Origin: a virus
Length of the DNA: 64,000 bases
Reading direction: 5' to 3' (one strand)
Virus record (IMG/VR): IMGVR_UViG_3300029812_000129
Span: 1 to 64,000 of that record
In this document: positions 25,264-33,815 of the stretch, piece after piece
Numbering within the stretch: the first letter of the stretch is position 1
Layout of the letters: each line of letters begins with the position of its first letter
Notes under the pieces: model-generated
The model's input: only the letters and a program-made list of their open reading frames with translations
Databases searched by the model: none
Told to the model about the DNA's origin: nothing
Position numbers and translations under genes: made by a program

Positions 25264-25913
25264 TTTTTCACCTTAGTAGTTTCATTAGTGTTGTCCGTTA
25301 AATCAAAACTAACAATTAATGTAGTCATGGCTGCATCTTCATATAGAGATAATACATTGGTTGATTTATCATAATTTATAGTGGCATGTAGTAATTTCTC
25401 TATATCCAATGTTTTAGTATTTACAGTATTTAAAAGAGTTTGTTTAGCTAATATTGTAGATGCTTCTATTTCTAATAGAGTTGGTTTAGTATCAATCTTA
25501 GTTTCGTTAGCATTTACATTTGTTTCAGAAGCTGGGTCGGCAGGCAAGTTATCGGTTTTAAATTTAATCGCATCCGCAACCGTGTCTATCTCATCTAAGG
25601 TTTGTCCAGATGTATAAATAACAATAGGAGTAGTTTTGGCTCCTACTGTGGAAGTCTTAATAATTAAAGCAATCGAATCTGCGGTTGTTTCTGTTGTAGT
25701 TAAAGTTAGAGCATACATACCCACACCTACAGGAGTAGCAGCATTATCGGTTAATTGAACAGCTTCATTTGTGCAATCTGCAAAAGTGCCCCCATCTTTA
25801 GATATTTCACTATCAAGGTCTGCTGCATCTATAACTAAATCACCATCTGCATCTAAAATAGGAAATATAATTGTTGCTGCTGCTCCTTTTTTCACGGGGA
25901 ATTGTGTCGCCAT
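25260..25913 (-). CDS. Virion-associated beta-domain protein with coiled coil
   Basis: 217 residues. The N-terminal half reads as an Ig-like module (PVKKGAAATIIFPILDADGD, GVGMYALTLTTTETT), followed by a helical stalk (ETNVNANETKIDTKPTLLEI) and a small C-terminal beta part. Common in phage display or fibre-like proteins. Confidence 0.5.
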   Translation of the reverse strand: MATQFPVKKGAAATIIFPILDADGDLVIDAADLDSEISKDGGTFADCTNEAVQLTDNAATPVGVGMYALTLTTTETTADSIALIIKTSTVGAKTTPIVIYTSGQTLDEIDTVADAIKFKTDNLPADPASETNVNANETKIDTKPTLLEIEASTILAKQTLLNTVNTKTLDIEKLLHATINYDKSTNVLSLYEDAAMTTLIVSFDLTDNTNETTKVKK

Positions 25914-27047
25914 TTAATGACCTCCTATATAGTTCATATGTGCTATTCTTCTTGTTCTTAACATCGTTGGATGTCCTGCTGCCAATTCCTCACTACCATA
26001 AGTTAATAAAGTATCCCAAAGTGTTTCTTTAGTTGCTTTTATCCAGGCAGCGGTGCGAACTACTGAAGAAATACGGGTTTCATCTATTATCCCATTCCAC
26101 CGTTGAGTTTGTCCTTGTTGATCTCCTAAATACAAGGAGCGAGCAGCAGTATACCCTATTGCTCCACTCGGAGTCCCAACAAGTGTCCCATTATCTAAAG
26201 CACCATCAACATAAACATTTAAAGTACCACCAGTTTCATCATAAGTTATTGCAACAATATGCCAATTTGCATCACGAACATTTGTAGTGTTGAGCCTGAG
26301 CCCATTGGTTGTCCCATTAGAGTTATATACTATAGCTCTTAATTTTCCTGTACTGCCTTCTGTGTGTAACAGATATCCATAGGCAGGCGTACTTGGTTCT
26401 CTTCTGTCCACGATGGTTCTGTAGGTAGCACCTGTATCAATAGTATTCGTTTTTATTACTGCAGTAATGGTAATAGATGTAGGTTTAAGAGTTACATCAT
26501 CAGGGACAGAGATATAGTCATCAATGGCATCAAAATCTTGCCCTTTACTTACTTTTCCATCAGCTTCTATCGGTTCATTAACAGCTTTTTTTGTGCCATC
26601 ATTATTATTGGAAGTGGAGTCCAAAATAGCCGAAGTAGTATTGTCTTTCATATGCTGAACCATCTTAAAGTTAGCGTCATAAACACTTGCGGCAGGAGTT
26701 GAAGCTATATCTCCTATATAGGTAGTATTATCAGCGTGGTCGATGTCGTAATACATATAAAAATCTGTATTCGCACTTGAAGAAATAGCCCAACCAGACA
26801 CGTGAATAATAGCTGACTCATTAGCATCATCCCATTTTTCTATTTCGCCATAAAGTTCAGTAGTGCCATCATCTTTAGTGAAGGCAATCTTAAACCTATT
26901 GGCATCAGCGGTTAATTCATCAAAAACACAATCTCCGTGTGTGCTTGACAAAAAAACAGTTACGGGAAAATGCGATAAATCAGCATCTACTTTTGTATTG
27001 TCTATTGTTAATTTTATTCTTTTACCCCAACCAGGTAACCAAGCCAT
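25914..27047 (-). CDS. LamG/DUF2341-type virion display protein
   Basis: 377 residues. Residues 1-120 match the DUF2341 pattern (WGKRIKLTIDNTKVDADLSH .. FYMYYDIDHADNTT). Residues about 140-350 form a concanavalin/LamG sandwich (FDAIDDYISVPDDVTLKPTS, WHIVAITYDETGGTLNVYVD, WNGIIDETRIS). Such domains bind sugars; encoded among head genes, it is probably displayed on the capsid. Confidence 0.75.
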   Translation of the reverse strand: MAWLPGWGKRIKLTIDNTKVDADLSHFPVTVFLSSTHGDCVFDELTADANRFKIAFTKDDGTTELYGEIEKWDDANESAIIHVSGWAISSSANTDFYMYYDIDHADNTTYIGDIASTPAASVYDANFKMVQHMKDNTTSAILDSTSNNNDGTKKAVNEPIEADGKVSKGQDFDAIDDYISVPDDVTLKPTSITITAVIKTNTIDTGATYRTIVDRREPSTPAYGYLLHTEGSTGKLRAIVYNSNGTTNGLRLNTTNVRDANWHIVAITYDETGGTLNVYVDGALDNGTLVGTPSGAIGYTAARSLYLGDQQGQTQRWNGIIDETRISSVVRTAAWIKATKETLWDTLLTYGSEELAAGHPTMLRTRRIAHMNYIGGH

Positions 27048-27062
27048 TTATATTCTCCCTCT

Positions 27063-27317
27063 CTATATAGTTAAAAAGGGATTTTTCAATTCCCCTTTTT
27101 CATATCTTACAATTGCATATTTATTGCCAGTAGCAAGATATAATAACCACAAAACATTGTGAGCCATTATTTTGGCTTCATCAAAAATTTCTGATTTAGT
27201 AACCAATACCTGTTCTAACCTTTTCTTAATCTCACAATTATTGCCTTGACATGGTTTATTCCTATAATCTTTATGATCACAGGTTTCAGATATTCGATCA
27301 AAATATCGGCAGTCCAT
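27063..27317 (-). CDS. Small Cys-rich protein
   Basis: 84 residues. CRYFDRISETCDHKDYRNKP and CQGNNC give four or five cysteines and a histidine, a probable zinc site, followed by a helix. No family name recognised. Confidence 0.5.
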   Translation of the reverse strand: MDCRYFDRISETCDHKDYRNKPCQGNNCEIKKRLEQVLVTKSEIFDEAKIMAHNVLWLLYLATGNKYAIVRYEKGELKNPFLTI

Positions 27318-27338
27318 TTGTCCACCGCATTTCTTATA

Positions 27339-27725
27339 TTATTGTAACTTTTCTAACTTTTTATCTATAAACTTAATAATTGTTTTCTTTTTAGTCTTTG
27401 CTTTTATCCGCTCCAATGTAATGGGAGCATCTATTTTCCGTAAACGCTGCAAAACTATACTAATCTTATTATTTAAAAGCTCTTTAATTTGTTTACTAGT
27501 TAATGCGTTTACTGTTATTTTCTCAATAATATTTTCTTTAGCTTTTACTTCTCCTATCGCAACAATGTAACCCTTTAAAAACAATGGGCCATCTTTTTGA
27601 TATTCATATGCTTTTTTAGATAAAGTAATATTTTTATCCGCTTTTACTATCTTGGAAATTTCTTTCCCGTGTTCATCATAATCTGCTATAAAAATTGTTC
27701 CTTTTGATACATTTTTAAAATCCAT
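27339..27725 (-). CDS. Hypothetical protein
   Basis: 128 residues with a beta N-terminal part (GTIFIADYDEHGKEISKIVK) and a very basic helical end (KAKTKKKTIIKFIDKKLEK). Follows the capsid gene after a hairpin. Confidence 0.5.
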   Translation of the reverse strand: MDFKNVSKGTIFIADYDEHGKEISKIVKADKNITLSKKAYEYQKDGPLFLKGYIVAIGEVKAKENIIEKITVNALTSKQIKELLNNKISIVLQRLRKIDAPITLERIKAKTKKKTIIKFIDKKLEKLQ

Positions 27726-27740
27726 TATTCCTCCTATTTA

Positions 27741-27759
27741 GGGGCAGCTTAGCTGCCCC
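27741..27759 (-). terminator. GC-rich hairpin after the capsid gene
   Basis: GGGGCAGC-TTA-GCTGCCCC between the capsid and the next gene. It has no U-tract, so it may stabilise the capsid mRNA end or act as a partial terminator. Confidence 0.45.
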
Positions 27760-27772
27760 TCCTAAAGTATGT

Positions 27773-28708
27773 TTAAGATGTAATATCCATCTTGTATATC
27801 CTATCAGTATTAACTAAAGCAACACCAAACTGACGATATATGTGCATATTCCAAACCAATGTGTCTGCATCGAGATTCTGCTCCGCAGCAAAATCACCGA
27901 TATAGCCAGTGATTATTCCCTGTTTCTTAGGAATAATAAATAGAACATTGTCAGGAATAAGCTGTACATCGTTGCGATCCAAACATTCATCCAGGTATAC
28001 TAACGGGGCACCCAAATAAGTACCCAACTGTCCTTTCAAACGTCTTTCAGCATTAGCCTCAGGATCATAACCATGGTCAAAATCAGTAATCGGAATAACA
28101 GCAGGAAAACGACCAACTACCGCCTGAACTCCACCCTTATCCATAACGTACCGAATAGCAGCTTTGATAGCAGTTTTCGCAGTCGCACCAGCAGCCTCCC
28201 AATCGGTTTTCGTGATTGTGCCATAATTATCACCAGAAGTAATTGCAGCCTGAAGTGTTGAAAAGATATTAGCACCCATGAGCTTTCTGGCTGTATCAAT
28301 AGCTTCAGCCTGTAATTCAGCTAAAGTACCGAATCTGCCAGCTTGCAACTCAAACAGGAGAGCTTCTGGATTCACACTTAAAAGATCTAACACAAATGTA
28401 ACCCATTCAGCCGACCATTGAGTTCTCTCAGCAAAGCTACCATGAGCGTGAATGGTTCCACGCAATCCCTTGCGAGTCTTAAACTTAGGATCATCTCCTA
28501 TGTTGTAGTTACGTGTTTCACCTAAGAGCGTAGCGGTATCAACCATTTCATATCTACGAGTAATATCCTCAATGACTATTTCTGCTAACACCCTACGGCC
28601 TTCAGGGGTTTTGGCTAACTCCATCATCTCTTCTTTAAGAGCAGCTTTTTCATCAGAATTATAATCTTTAAGAATTTGAGCTTTAACGAATTCTTTTACA
28701 CTAATCAT
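27773..28708 (-). CDS. Major capsid protein (HK97 fold)
   Basis: 311 residues. Helical N-terminal arm, then a spine-helix-like region (LSVNPEALLFELQAGRFGTL, TARKLMGANIFSTL) and an alpha-beta end (QAVVGRFPAVIPITDFDHGY, LGTYLGAPLVYLDECLDRND, FIIPKKQGIITGY). Length and order after the scaffold and decoration genes fit a major capsid protein. Confidence 0.85.
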   Translation of the reverse strand: MISVKEFVKAQILKDYNSDEKAALKEEMMELAKTPEGRRVLAEIVIEDITRRYEMVDTATLLGETRNYNIGDDPKFKTRKGLRGTIHAHGSFAERTQWSAEWVTFVLDLLSVNPEALLFELQAGRFGTLAELQAEAIDTARKLMGANIFSTLQAAITSGDNYGTITKTDWEAAGATAKTAIKAAIRYVMDKGGVQAVVGRFPAVIPITDFDHGYDPEANAERRLKGQLGTYLGAPLVYLDECLDRNDVQLIPDNVLFIIPKKQGIITGYIGDFAAEQNLDADTLVWNMHIYRQFGVALVNTDRIYKMDITS

Positions 28709-28741
28709 ATGATAACCTCCTTTCTAGTTAATATATAAAAC

Positions 28742-29158
28742 TTAAATTACGTCAACAATAAGCTTGGTACCATCTGTGCCGACAGCATAGGCAACCGTTG
28801 GATTGACGGTAGCAGCCACTTTGCCAAATTTTCCTTCTGTATTTATAACAAGAGCTTCAGCCTTGACGTAATCACCAATCACTCCATCAAACTGATCGGT
28901 AGCAAATCTGCCCTTTTCTAAAGTGACAAGTCTATCACCAGCTGTCATTGTTTCAGCATCAGAAGTCATCTTGAATGCATCGAATTCATATCTTTTTGCA
29001 ATGAATATTCTCGAAGAACCTACGGGAGCTAACTTAGCTACGTTAACACCAGTATCGACATCTTTTACAACAACAGATCCTTGCTTAACCGCACTACCAC
29101 TTACTTTGCATTCACCAGTTCTGTTTTCTGGGGAACAAATTAATATTTCAAGTGCCAT
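28742..29158 (-). CDS. Capsid decoration / head stabilisation protein
   Basis: 138 residues of beta pattern. Location between the scaffold and major capsid genes is typical of head decoration proteins (gpD or Hoc-like position). No specific family recognised. Confidence 0.55.
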   Translation of the reverse strand: MALEILICSPENRTGECKVSGSAVKQGSVVVKDVDTGVNVAKLAPVGSSRIFIAKRYEFDAFKMTSDAETMTAGDRLVTLEKGRFATDQFDGVIGDYVKAEALVINTEGKFGKVAATVNPTVAYAVGTDGTKLIVDVI

Positions 29159-29190
29159 TATTTAGACCTCCTTTCAATAAATTGTTAAAA

Positions 29191-29652
29191 TTATTCCTTA
29201 TTCCCTCTCATGTGTTCCCTTAGTTTTGTCCCAGCCTCGCTATTTGTACGGCCAGAAGGGAATACGATTTTGTTTTTTACATCCTTTTTATGAACAAGAA
29301 GAGCAGCAAGCTCTTTATATTTCACATCATCAAGGATGTTTTCCTTTAATGTCTCTTTCAAATCCTCTGGAATATCAGCACCAGCATCCTTTAATTCTTT
29401 GGTGCGAGCCTCAAAAACAGCATCTTGGCGAGCACTTTCATCCTCGACATACTTATCTACTTTTACCTTTAATTCATCTCGCTCGGACGTTAAAGCTATA
29501 ATAGATTCATCTTTTTCTTTCACATTATCTTCAAGTGTAGAAATAGATTTATCTTTTTCAGCAATAGTAGTTTCAAGCGTTGTAACCTTATCTTCCAAAG
29601 TTTTCTTTGCCTCGGCCACCATTTTGTCCAAAGCCTCTTGAGTAATTTCCAT
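29191..29652 (-). CDS. Nested scaffold protein from an internal start
   Basis: In-frame ATG at 29652 (MEITQEALDKMV) preceded by AAAGGAGGTG with 8-9 base spacing, inside the protease-scaffold gene. The 153-residue product is nearly all coiled coil, matching nested scaffolds such as lambda Nu3. Confidence 0.75.
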   Translation of the reverse strand: MEITQEALDKMVAEAKKTLEDKVTTLETTIAEKDKSISTLEDNVKEKDESIIALTSERDELKVKVDKYVEDESARQDAVFEARTKELKDAGADIPEDLKETLKENILDDVKYKELAALLVHKKDVKNKIVFPSGRTNSEAGTKLREHMRGNKE

Positions 29653-30324
29653 ATTTTGTACACCTCCTTTAACATGTTTTAAATTAGCAACTTCTTTGAC
29701 CCACGCGTCTTTATCAGCAGGCCTATGACCATTATCTGTAGGTATAAACCCAACGCCTAAAAAGAGTGGTTTTCTTAGCCATCTCGTTGATCCATTTATC
29801 CTCCTCGATTTTAGATGTTCACAATAAAGTTCTTCTGGTTGAAGTCTAAATTCTTTTCCGCAAACAGAGCATTCAACAGATGTTGGGACACATTCCATAG
29901 ATAAACCAAGTGCACCATTTTTAAATCCACTTTTTATTTTGTTGGCATATTCCCTATCATGTGGCGTACCATTCCACACTATACCTGTTACATTTATATA
30001 TTTTTCTTTATCATCATATTCGCTATGTATGATAAATCCGACCTTAGTTTCATCCTCGTGTAGCCAATTAGCATATTTAAAAACAGGGGTTTCGGCAGAA
30101 GCGATTAAATCTTCCTCTTTGAACCCGTCCCCGTTCCCATTTCTTGTATCACCTGTACAAAACAATCCTGAAAACCATAATAGATCTGGATCATCTTTTT
30201 GTTTTTTTAAAGCAGCCAAAACGTTTTCCGCTTTTGGAGATAATGTTGGAGCTTCATCTAAAATATTAACTCCTGTTATAAAATATAGTTTATCTTTTTC
30301 AGATATTAAATAAGTTGATTTCAC
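29191..30324 (-). CDS. Prohead protease fused to scaffold
   Basis: 377 residues. The N-terminal about 210 residues carry HDREYANKIKSGFKNGALGLSM-like features of head maturation proteases and a Cys/His cluster (CSVCGKEF .. CEHLKS). The C-terminal about 150 residues are a long coiled coil (TTLETTIAEKDKSISTLEDN), typical of scaffold. An internal ribosome site makes the scaffold separately. Lies between portal-side genes and the decoration protein. Confidence 0.7.
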   Translation of the reverse strand: MKSTYLISEKDKLYFITGVNILDEAPTLSPKAENVLAALKKQKDDPDLLWFSGLFCTGDTRNGNGDGFKEEDLIASAETPVFKYANWLHEDETKVGFIIHSEYDDKEKYINVTGIVWNGTPHDREYANKIKSGFKNGALGLSMECVPTSVECSVCGKEFRLQPEELYCEHLKSRRINGSTRWLRKPLFLGVGFIPTDNGHRPADKDAWVKEVANLKHVKGGVQNMEITQEALDKMVAEAKKTLEDKVTTLETTIAEKDKSISTLEDNVKEKDESIIALTSERDELKVKVDKYVEDESARQDAVFEARTKELKDAGADIPEDLKETLKENILDDVKYKELAALLVHKKDVKNKIVFPSGRTNSEAGTKLREHMRGNKE

Positions 30325-30683
30325 TTTCCCTCCAGTTTTATTGTGGCATCTTCAATTGTCATTTTCACTCTCTGCCCTATCTCGGTAACAAAAGATGGGA
30401 TAAACCCTAAATGGATTCTATTATTATCTAATTTTAAAGTGCAGTATTCACTTAGTTCTTCACCATCATATTGGTTTTTTTCAATACCCACTACTGTCCA
30501 TGTATTTTCTAATTTAGCCACTTGCTTTTCTCCTTTTGTCTTTTTCTTTTTCCTCCAAGAACTCATACAAACCGCATAGCGTTGGTTCGTATCTTTATAT
30601 TCTTTTTTCATTGTTTCATTAGACATGCACCTATGGATGAATTTTTCCTGTTTTTCTTGTTTATGAGGAATTGGAATTGGCAT
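30321..30683 (-). CDS. Hypothetical head-region protein
   Basis: 120 residues. The N-terminus [20 protein letters not shown] with [18 protein letters not shown] is a motif widely seen at the start of phage head morphogenesis proteins. The C-terminal half is a beta domain. Overlaps the end of the mobile nuclease gene, which may have displaced its original 5' context. Confidence 0.55.
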   Translation of the reverse strand: MPIPIPHKQEKQEKFIHRCMSNETMKKEYKDTNQRYAVCMSSWRKKKKTKGEKQVAKLENTWTVVGIEKNQYDGEELSEYCTLKLDNNRIHLGFIPSFVTEIGQRVKMTIEDATIKLEGK

Positions 30684-31210
30684 TTCTTCTCCATTTCATT
30701 GTAAGACATAATTCTGGGTGACTCGCTTCACTCATTTTTTGCCTTGTTTCTGCAGAGTGCTTTTTGCCCTTATGGGCTTCACTCAATTTCCTTTTATGTT
30801 CTTCTGAAAGTTTTCTGCCCTTTAATGCTTCACTTATTTTTCTTCGTGTTTCTTCTGAATATTTCATGCCCTTGTGAGCTTTACTCATTTTCCTTTTAGT
30901 TTGTTCCGAGTGTTTTATCCCCAGATTATTCCCAGCCGTTGGAGAAATATTGTATTCGGGAGCGAGTGAGTTTATATACCGCTGTTCCAATGGGATTAAT
31001 TCTTTTAGTGTCTGAACGGTCTCAAGCACACTAAACTCAAATGCTCCCTTCCCATATTTATTAAAAGCACTTTGTAGGTGTTTATTTATGTGATTATTTT
31101 TTTTTAAGGCAATGACGATGGTTTGATATTCTCTTGGGAACATTAATCGCACTACCAATATATATTTTGCCATTATATGTATTTAAAATTCTATAAATTC
31201 CTGCGGTCAT
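30661..31210 (-). pseudogene. GIY-YIG homing endonuclease broken by a homopolymer frameshift
   Basis: From ATG at 31210 the frame reads [18 protein letters not shown] and continues to CLKKK then TAA. The +1-shifted frame continues [16 protein letters not shown] and several NUMOD3 repeats ([19 protein letters not shown]). The break is in a run of nine A (31097-31105); eight would restore one frame. The intact ORF lies between small genes upstream of the head gene at 30683. Could be a true inactivating mutation, a sequencing error or low-level slippage. Confidence 0.8.
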
Positions 31211-31410
31211 TGCCTCGCTTCTTTATTTTCCAATGTATTGCTTAGTAAGATTAATCTATCAATGCCTAAAAATTTATCTCCTGAGAAATCTCTTTGTAAA
31301 GAAATCTCAACTTTGTTTTTATGAAATGTTTTTATATTATTTATAAGAGAAACAGCTTTCTGTTTATATATCCAAACGTCAAATCTATTAATAATTTCGG
31401 CTCTCTCCAT
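31207..31410 (-). CDS. Hypothetical protein
   Basis: 67 residues: MERAEIINRFDVWIYKQKAV. Coupled to its neighbours by 1-4 base overlaps. No family recognised. Confidence 0.45.
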   Translation of the reverse strand: MERAEIINRFDVWIYKQKAVSLINNIKTFHKNKVEISLQRDFSGDKFLGIDRLILLSNTLENKEARQ

Positions 31411-31769
31411 TAGACCCCCAATTTAGAAAAAACAAATGCGAATATGCCAGATGCCGACACAATAAAAGCAAAAAGCTTAAGATTGGCTTTCCATCCTGTA
31501 ACAGCATACTTAACCTCTTCAAGAGATTTATCAAATTTCTCCATTGATATTTTATCGGAATCTCTGCCTATCTTTAGATAGCCCATACTATCTTGCAAAC
31601 GTTTAATATCTATTTCCTTGGGACATGTATCTTCCCTCTTACCCCAAGATTCTTTTATACCAACTAAAACTATTTTTAATTCTGTAAGTTGATTCCCTTG
31701 TTTAATTATTTCATCAAAACATTCTCTTATAGTAATTCTACCGTTTCCATCCCTATTCTTCTCTTCCAT
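31410..31769 (-). CDS. Membrane-anchored coiled-coil protein
   Basis: 119 residues; helical N-terminal 90 residues and one C-terminal membrane segment (LKLFAFIVSASGIFAFVFSK). Architecture resembles XhlA-type haemolysin or holin-accessory proteins, but it lies next to portal, far from lysis genes. Function uncertain. Confidence 0.5.
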   Translation of the reverse strand: MEEKNRDGNGRITIRECFDEIIKQGNQLTELKIVLVGIKESWGKREDTCPKEIDIKRLQDSMGYLKIGRDSDKISMEKFDKSLEEVKYAVTGWKANLKLFAFIVSASGIFAFVFSKLGV

Positions 31770-33264
31770 TTATAAGCCCTTTCACTAATAGTTCTTTGGA
31801 TTTAGCATCTAAACTATCTAAGAAATTCCCCAGCACTGCTTTAAGACTTGTTTCTTTGACGTCTACCTTTTCATCATCCGTATCCCTGTTGCTTGGAGTG
31901 CCAGGAGTTGATTTTGAAAATGGTAGCTCTGGAACAACAAAAAACTTATCATCTGTTTTTTCACTTTTCTTTAATTCTAGTTCTTCGTCATAATCTAAAT
32001 CCATTGTACCCATACCTGTATGCTTAGAAACCAATCCCCTATCGTAAAATAATCCAATAAATGTTTTCAAAACATCATCTATGGCAAGACTTATTTGACT
32101 GAATCTAATTGAAGGATATGTTGGAAGATTATTTTTTTCAGCTATTCTTTTATACAATCTATCCTCTGCCCAACGAGCGATTTCGTCTCTTTCCAATTCA
32201 ACAATTTCACAAAAGATTTTAACAAGCTTTTCAACATCACGTCTGCCCTTAGAATCCGTTAACAAAAATGAATATCCTAGCCCTTCTCTAACTTCATTAT
32301 TAACAGTAGAATATTTATTACTATCTGTTAGAAGCCCAGAATCGGGACACTCTATTTGTAACTCAATCCTATGATTCCAGACAAGACCGAAGTTCTTAGC
32401 TGGATTAGCCAGCAAGTTTCTAAAATTAGTAAGTTCTTGCCCATCTTCAACAGGGAATTCATCTGTACCCAGTTTGAATAAATAAATAGTGTTAATTATT
32501 CCGTCTAAAATAGCAAAATCAGCTTCTTGTAATTTTCTCTTTCTCTGTAATGCATCAAATACACCGCAAAGTTTTGGAGTAGCATATCTTTCCCAATCGA
32601 ATCCAATTGAATTAAAATAAGAAGCACTTTCTTCATGAAACCCTAATATTGTTTCGCCAACAGCCATTCCTTGATCTCGAAGTTTTTTGGGTTTATATTC
32701 CCCCTCAAAAATAGGATATAAATATTTGTTATTGATTTCAGCAAGAGCTTCTTGATTGTAAAGATCCTTTTCACTTCTGGAAACCTTCAGACCTAATTTA
32801 TTTTTTTGACCAAGAATAGACCCGATTATCCTACCGCTCACAGGATCAATTAATGTTAATCCAATGGGAACCTTTAGCATTCTCGGTTTTTTGCCAAAAT
32901 AATATTTCTTTTCTCCCCACATCTCAACAATCCAAAGATTAGAATATATTAGACTAGCCAGATAAAAACATTTAAAAAAATGGGCTAAATCAAGATCAAG
33001 AGCAATATTATCAAAAACTTTTTTTATAGTATCTTTAGGATCTTTTTTTGTTCTATGCGTGAAACGCTTAGTTCCTAATGCTATTTGAGTAAGAAAAATA
33101 TTTTGGACAACACCATCTGTAGCAAAATAAGTCCCTGATTGCTTCATCTGATCCCATACACTCATTTTGTTTGCTTGTTTAAATTTTGTAGGAGTAAAAG
33201 ACCGCATATCAACATTAGAACCTTTTACAATATTCTTTTTAGAATCCTTTTTCTTTTTATCCAT
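31753..33264 (-). CDS. Portal protein
   Basis: 503 residues. ESASYFNSIGFDWERYATPKLCG, ELTNFRNLLANPAKNFGLVW and NNEVREGLGYSFLLTDSKG match the wing/stem regions of phage portals. It forms the dodecameric ring for DNA entry and exit. Located between terminase and protease-scaffold as expected. Acidic C-terminus. Confidence 0.8.
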   Translation of the reverse strand: MDKKKKDSKKNIVKGSNVDMRSFTPTKFKQANKMSVWDQMKQSGTYFATDGVVQNIFLTQIALGTKRFTHRTKKDPKDTIKKVFDNIALDLDLAHFFKCFYLASLIYSNLWIVEMWGEKKYYFGKKPRMLKVPIGLTLIDPVSGRIIGSILGQKNKLGLKVSRSEKDLYNQEALAEINNKYLYPIFEGEYKPKKLRDQGMAVGETILGFHEESASYFNSIGFDWERYATPKLCGVFDALQRKRKLQEADFAILDGIINTIYLFKLGTDEFPVEDGQELTNFRNLLANPAKNFGLVWNHRIELQIECPDSGLLTDSNKYSTVNNEVREGLGYSFLLTDSKGRRDVEKLVKIFCEIVELERDEIARWAEDRLYKRIAEKNNLPTYPSIRFSQISLAIDDVLKTFIGLFYDRGLVSKHTGMGTMDLDYDEELELKKSEKTDDKFFVVPELPFSKSTPGTPSNRDTDDEKVDVKETSLKAVLGNFLDSLDAKSKELLVKGLINGREE

Positions 33265-33715
33265 CTATCTCCCTTGCAAGATCTAATAACATAGCTAATG
33301 TTTGATCTGTTAAAATAAATAATCTTGGTAATCTTTTCATAGAAAGCTTATTTTCTTTTAATTCTTGTTGAATATCTAAAGACAGTATTCCATCTAATCC
33401 ATTTGCAGATGCTTTTTCAAGCACTTGCACAATTGGCTCTATTAACCAAGTAGGGGCTTTTTCTCTTTTCTTATTTTCCCAAACAAATTTTTTAGTAATA
33501 CCGTCAAAACCGAGACCAGTTATGTGTCCGACACGACCTCTTGATGAAACTGCACTTGAAAAACTTGGATGAGGATCATCGTGTGCAAGAATAAAATCCC
33601 CCAACTGCCTTTCGCTTTCTTTCCATAAGAAACTTTTATAAGACTTAGAATATGGTTTATGATTTCCCTTTGCTACTCTCAATCTCTTTGATGGTTTTAG
33701 CAGTGCCTCTCCCAC
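33257..33715 (-). CDS. Putative nuclease next to terminase
   Basis: 152 residues from a GTG preceded by AGGAGGATAAAA. GHITGLGFDGITKKFVWENKKREKAPTW has a D...E-x-K arrangement of a PD-(D/E)XK-type nuclease core, and similar small nucleases flank phage terminases. The call is by motif only. Confidence 0.45.
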   Translation of the reverse strand: MGEALLKPSKRLRVAKGNHKPYSKSYKSFLWKESERQLGDFILAHDDPHPSFSSAVSSRGRVGHITGLGFDGITKKFVWENKKREKAPTWLIEPIVQVLEKASANGLDGILSLDIQQELKENKLSMKRLPRLFILTDQTLAMLLDLAREIDG

Positions 33716-33815
33716 TTTTATCCTCCTGCCATTCCTTAATTATTTCCATAAATTCCTTTTTTGAATCAGATCTATCATATGCACTAACTCTTCTTTGTTT
33801 TTCTATATTATCCAC
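33657..33815 (-). CDS. Small GTG-start protein after terminase
   Basis: 52 residues, highly charged: DNIEKQRRVSAYDRSDSKKE. AGGAGCATACA lies upstream of the GTG and is formed by the last codons of terminase, so the genes are coupled. It overlaps the nuclease gene start by 59 bases. Function unknown. Confidence 0.55.
   Translation of the reverse strand: MDNIEKQRRVSAYDRSDSKKEFMEIIKEWQEDKSGRGTAKTIKEIESSKGKS

Noticed and set aside
31410-31769. Holin-accessory (XhlA) call
   Set aside because: Topology fits, but its place beside portal makes a lysis role unproven.
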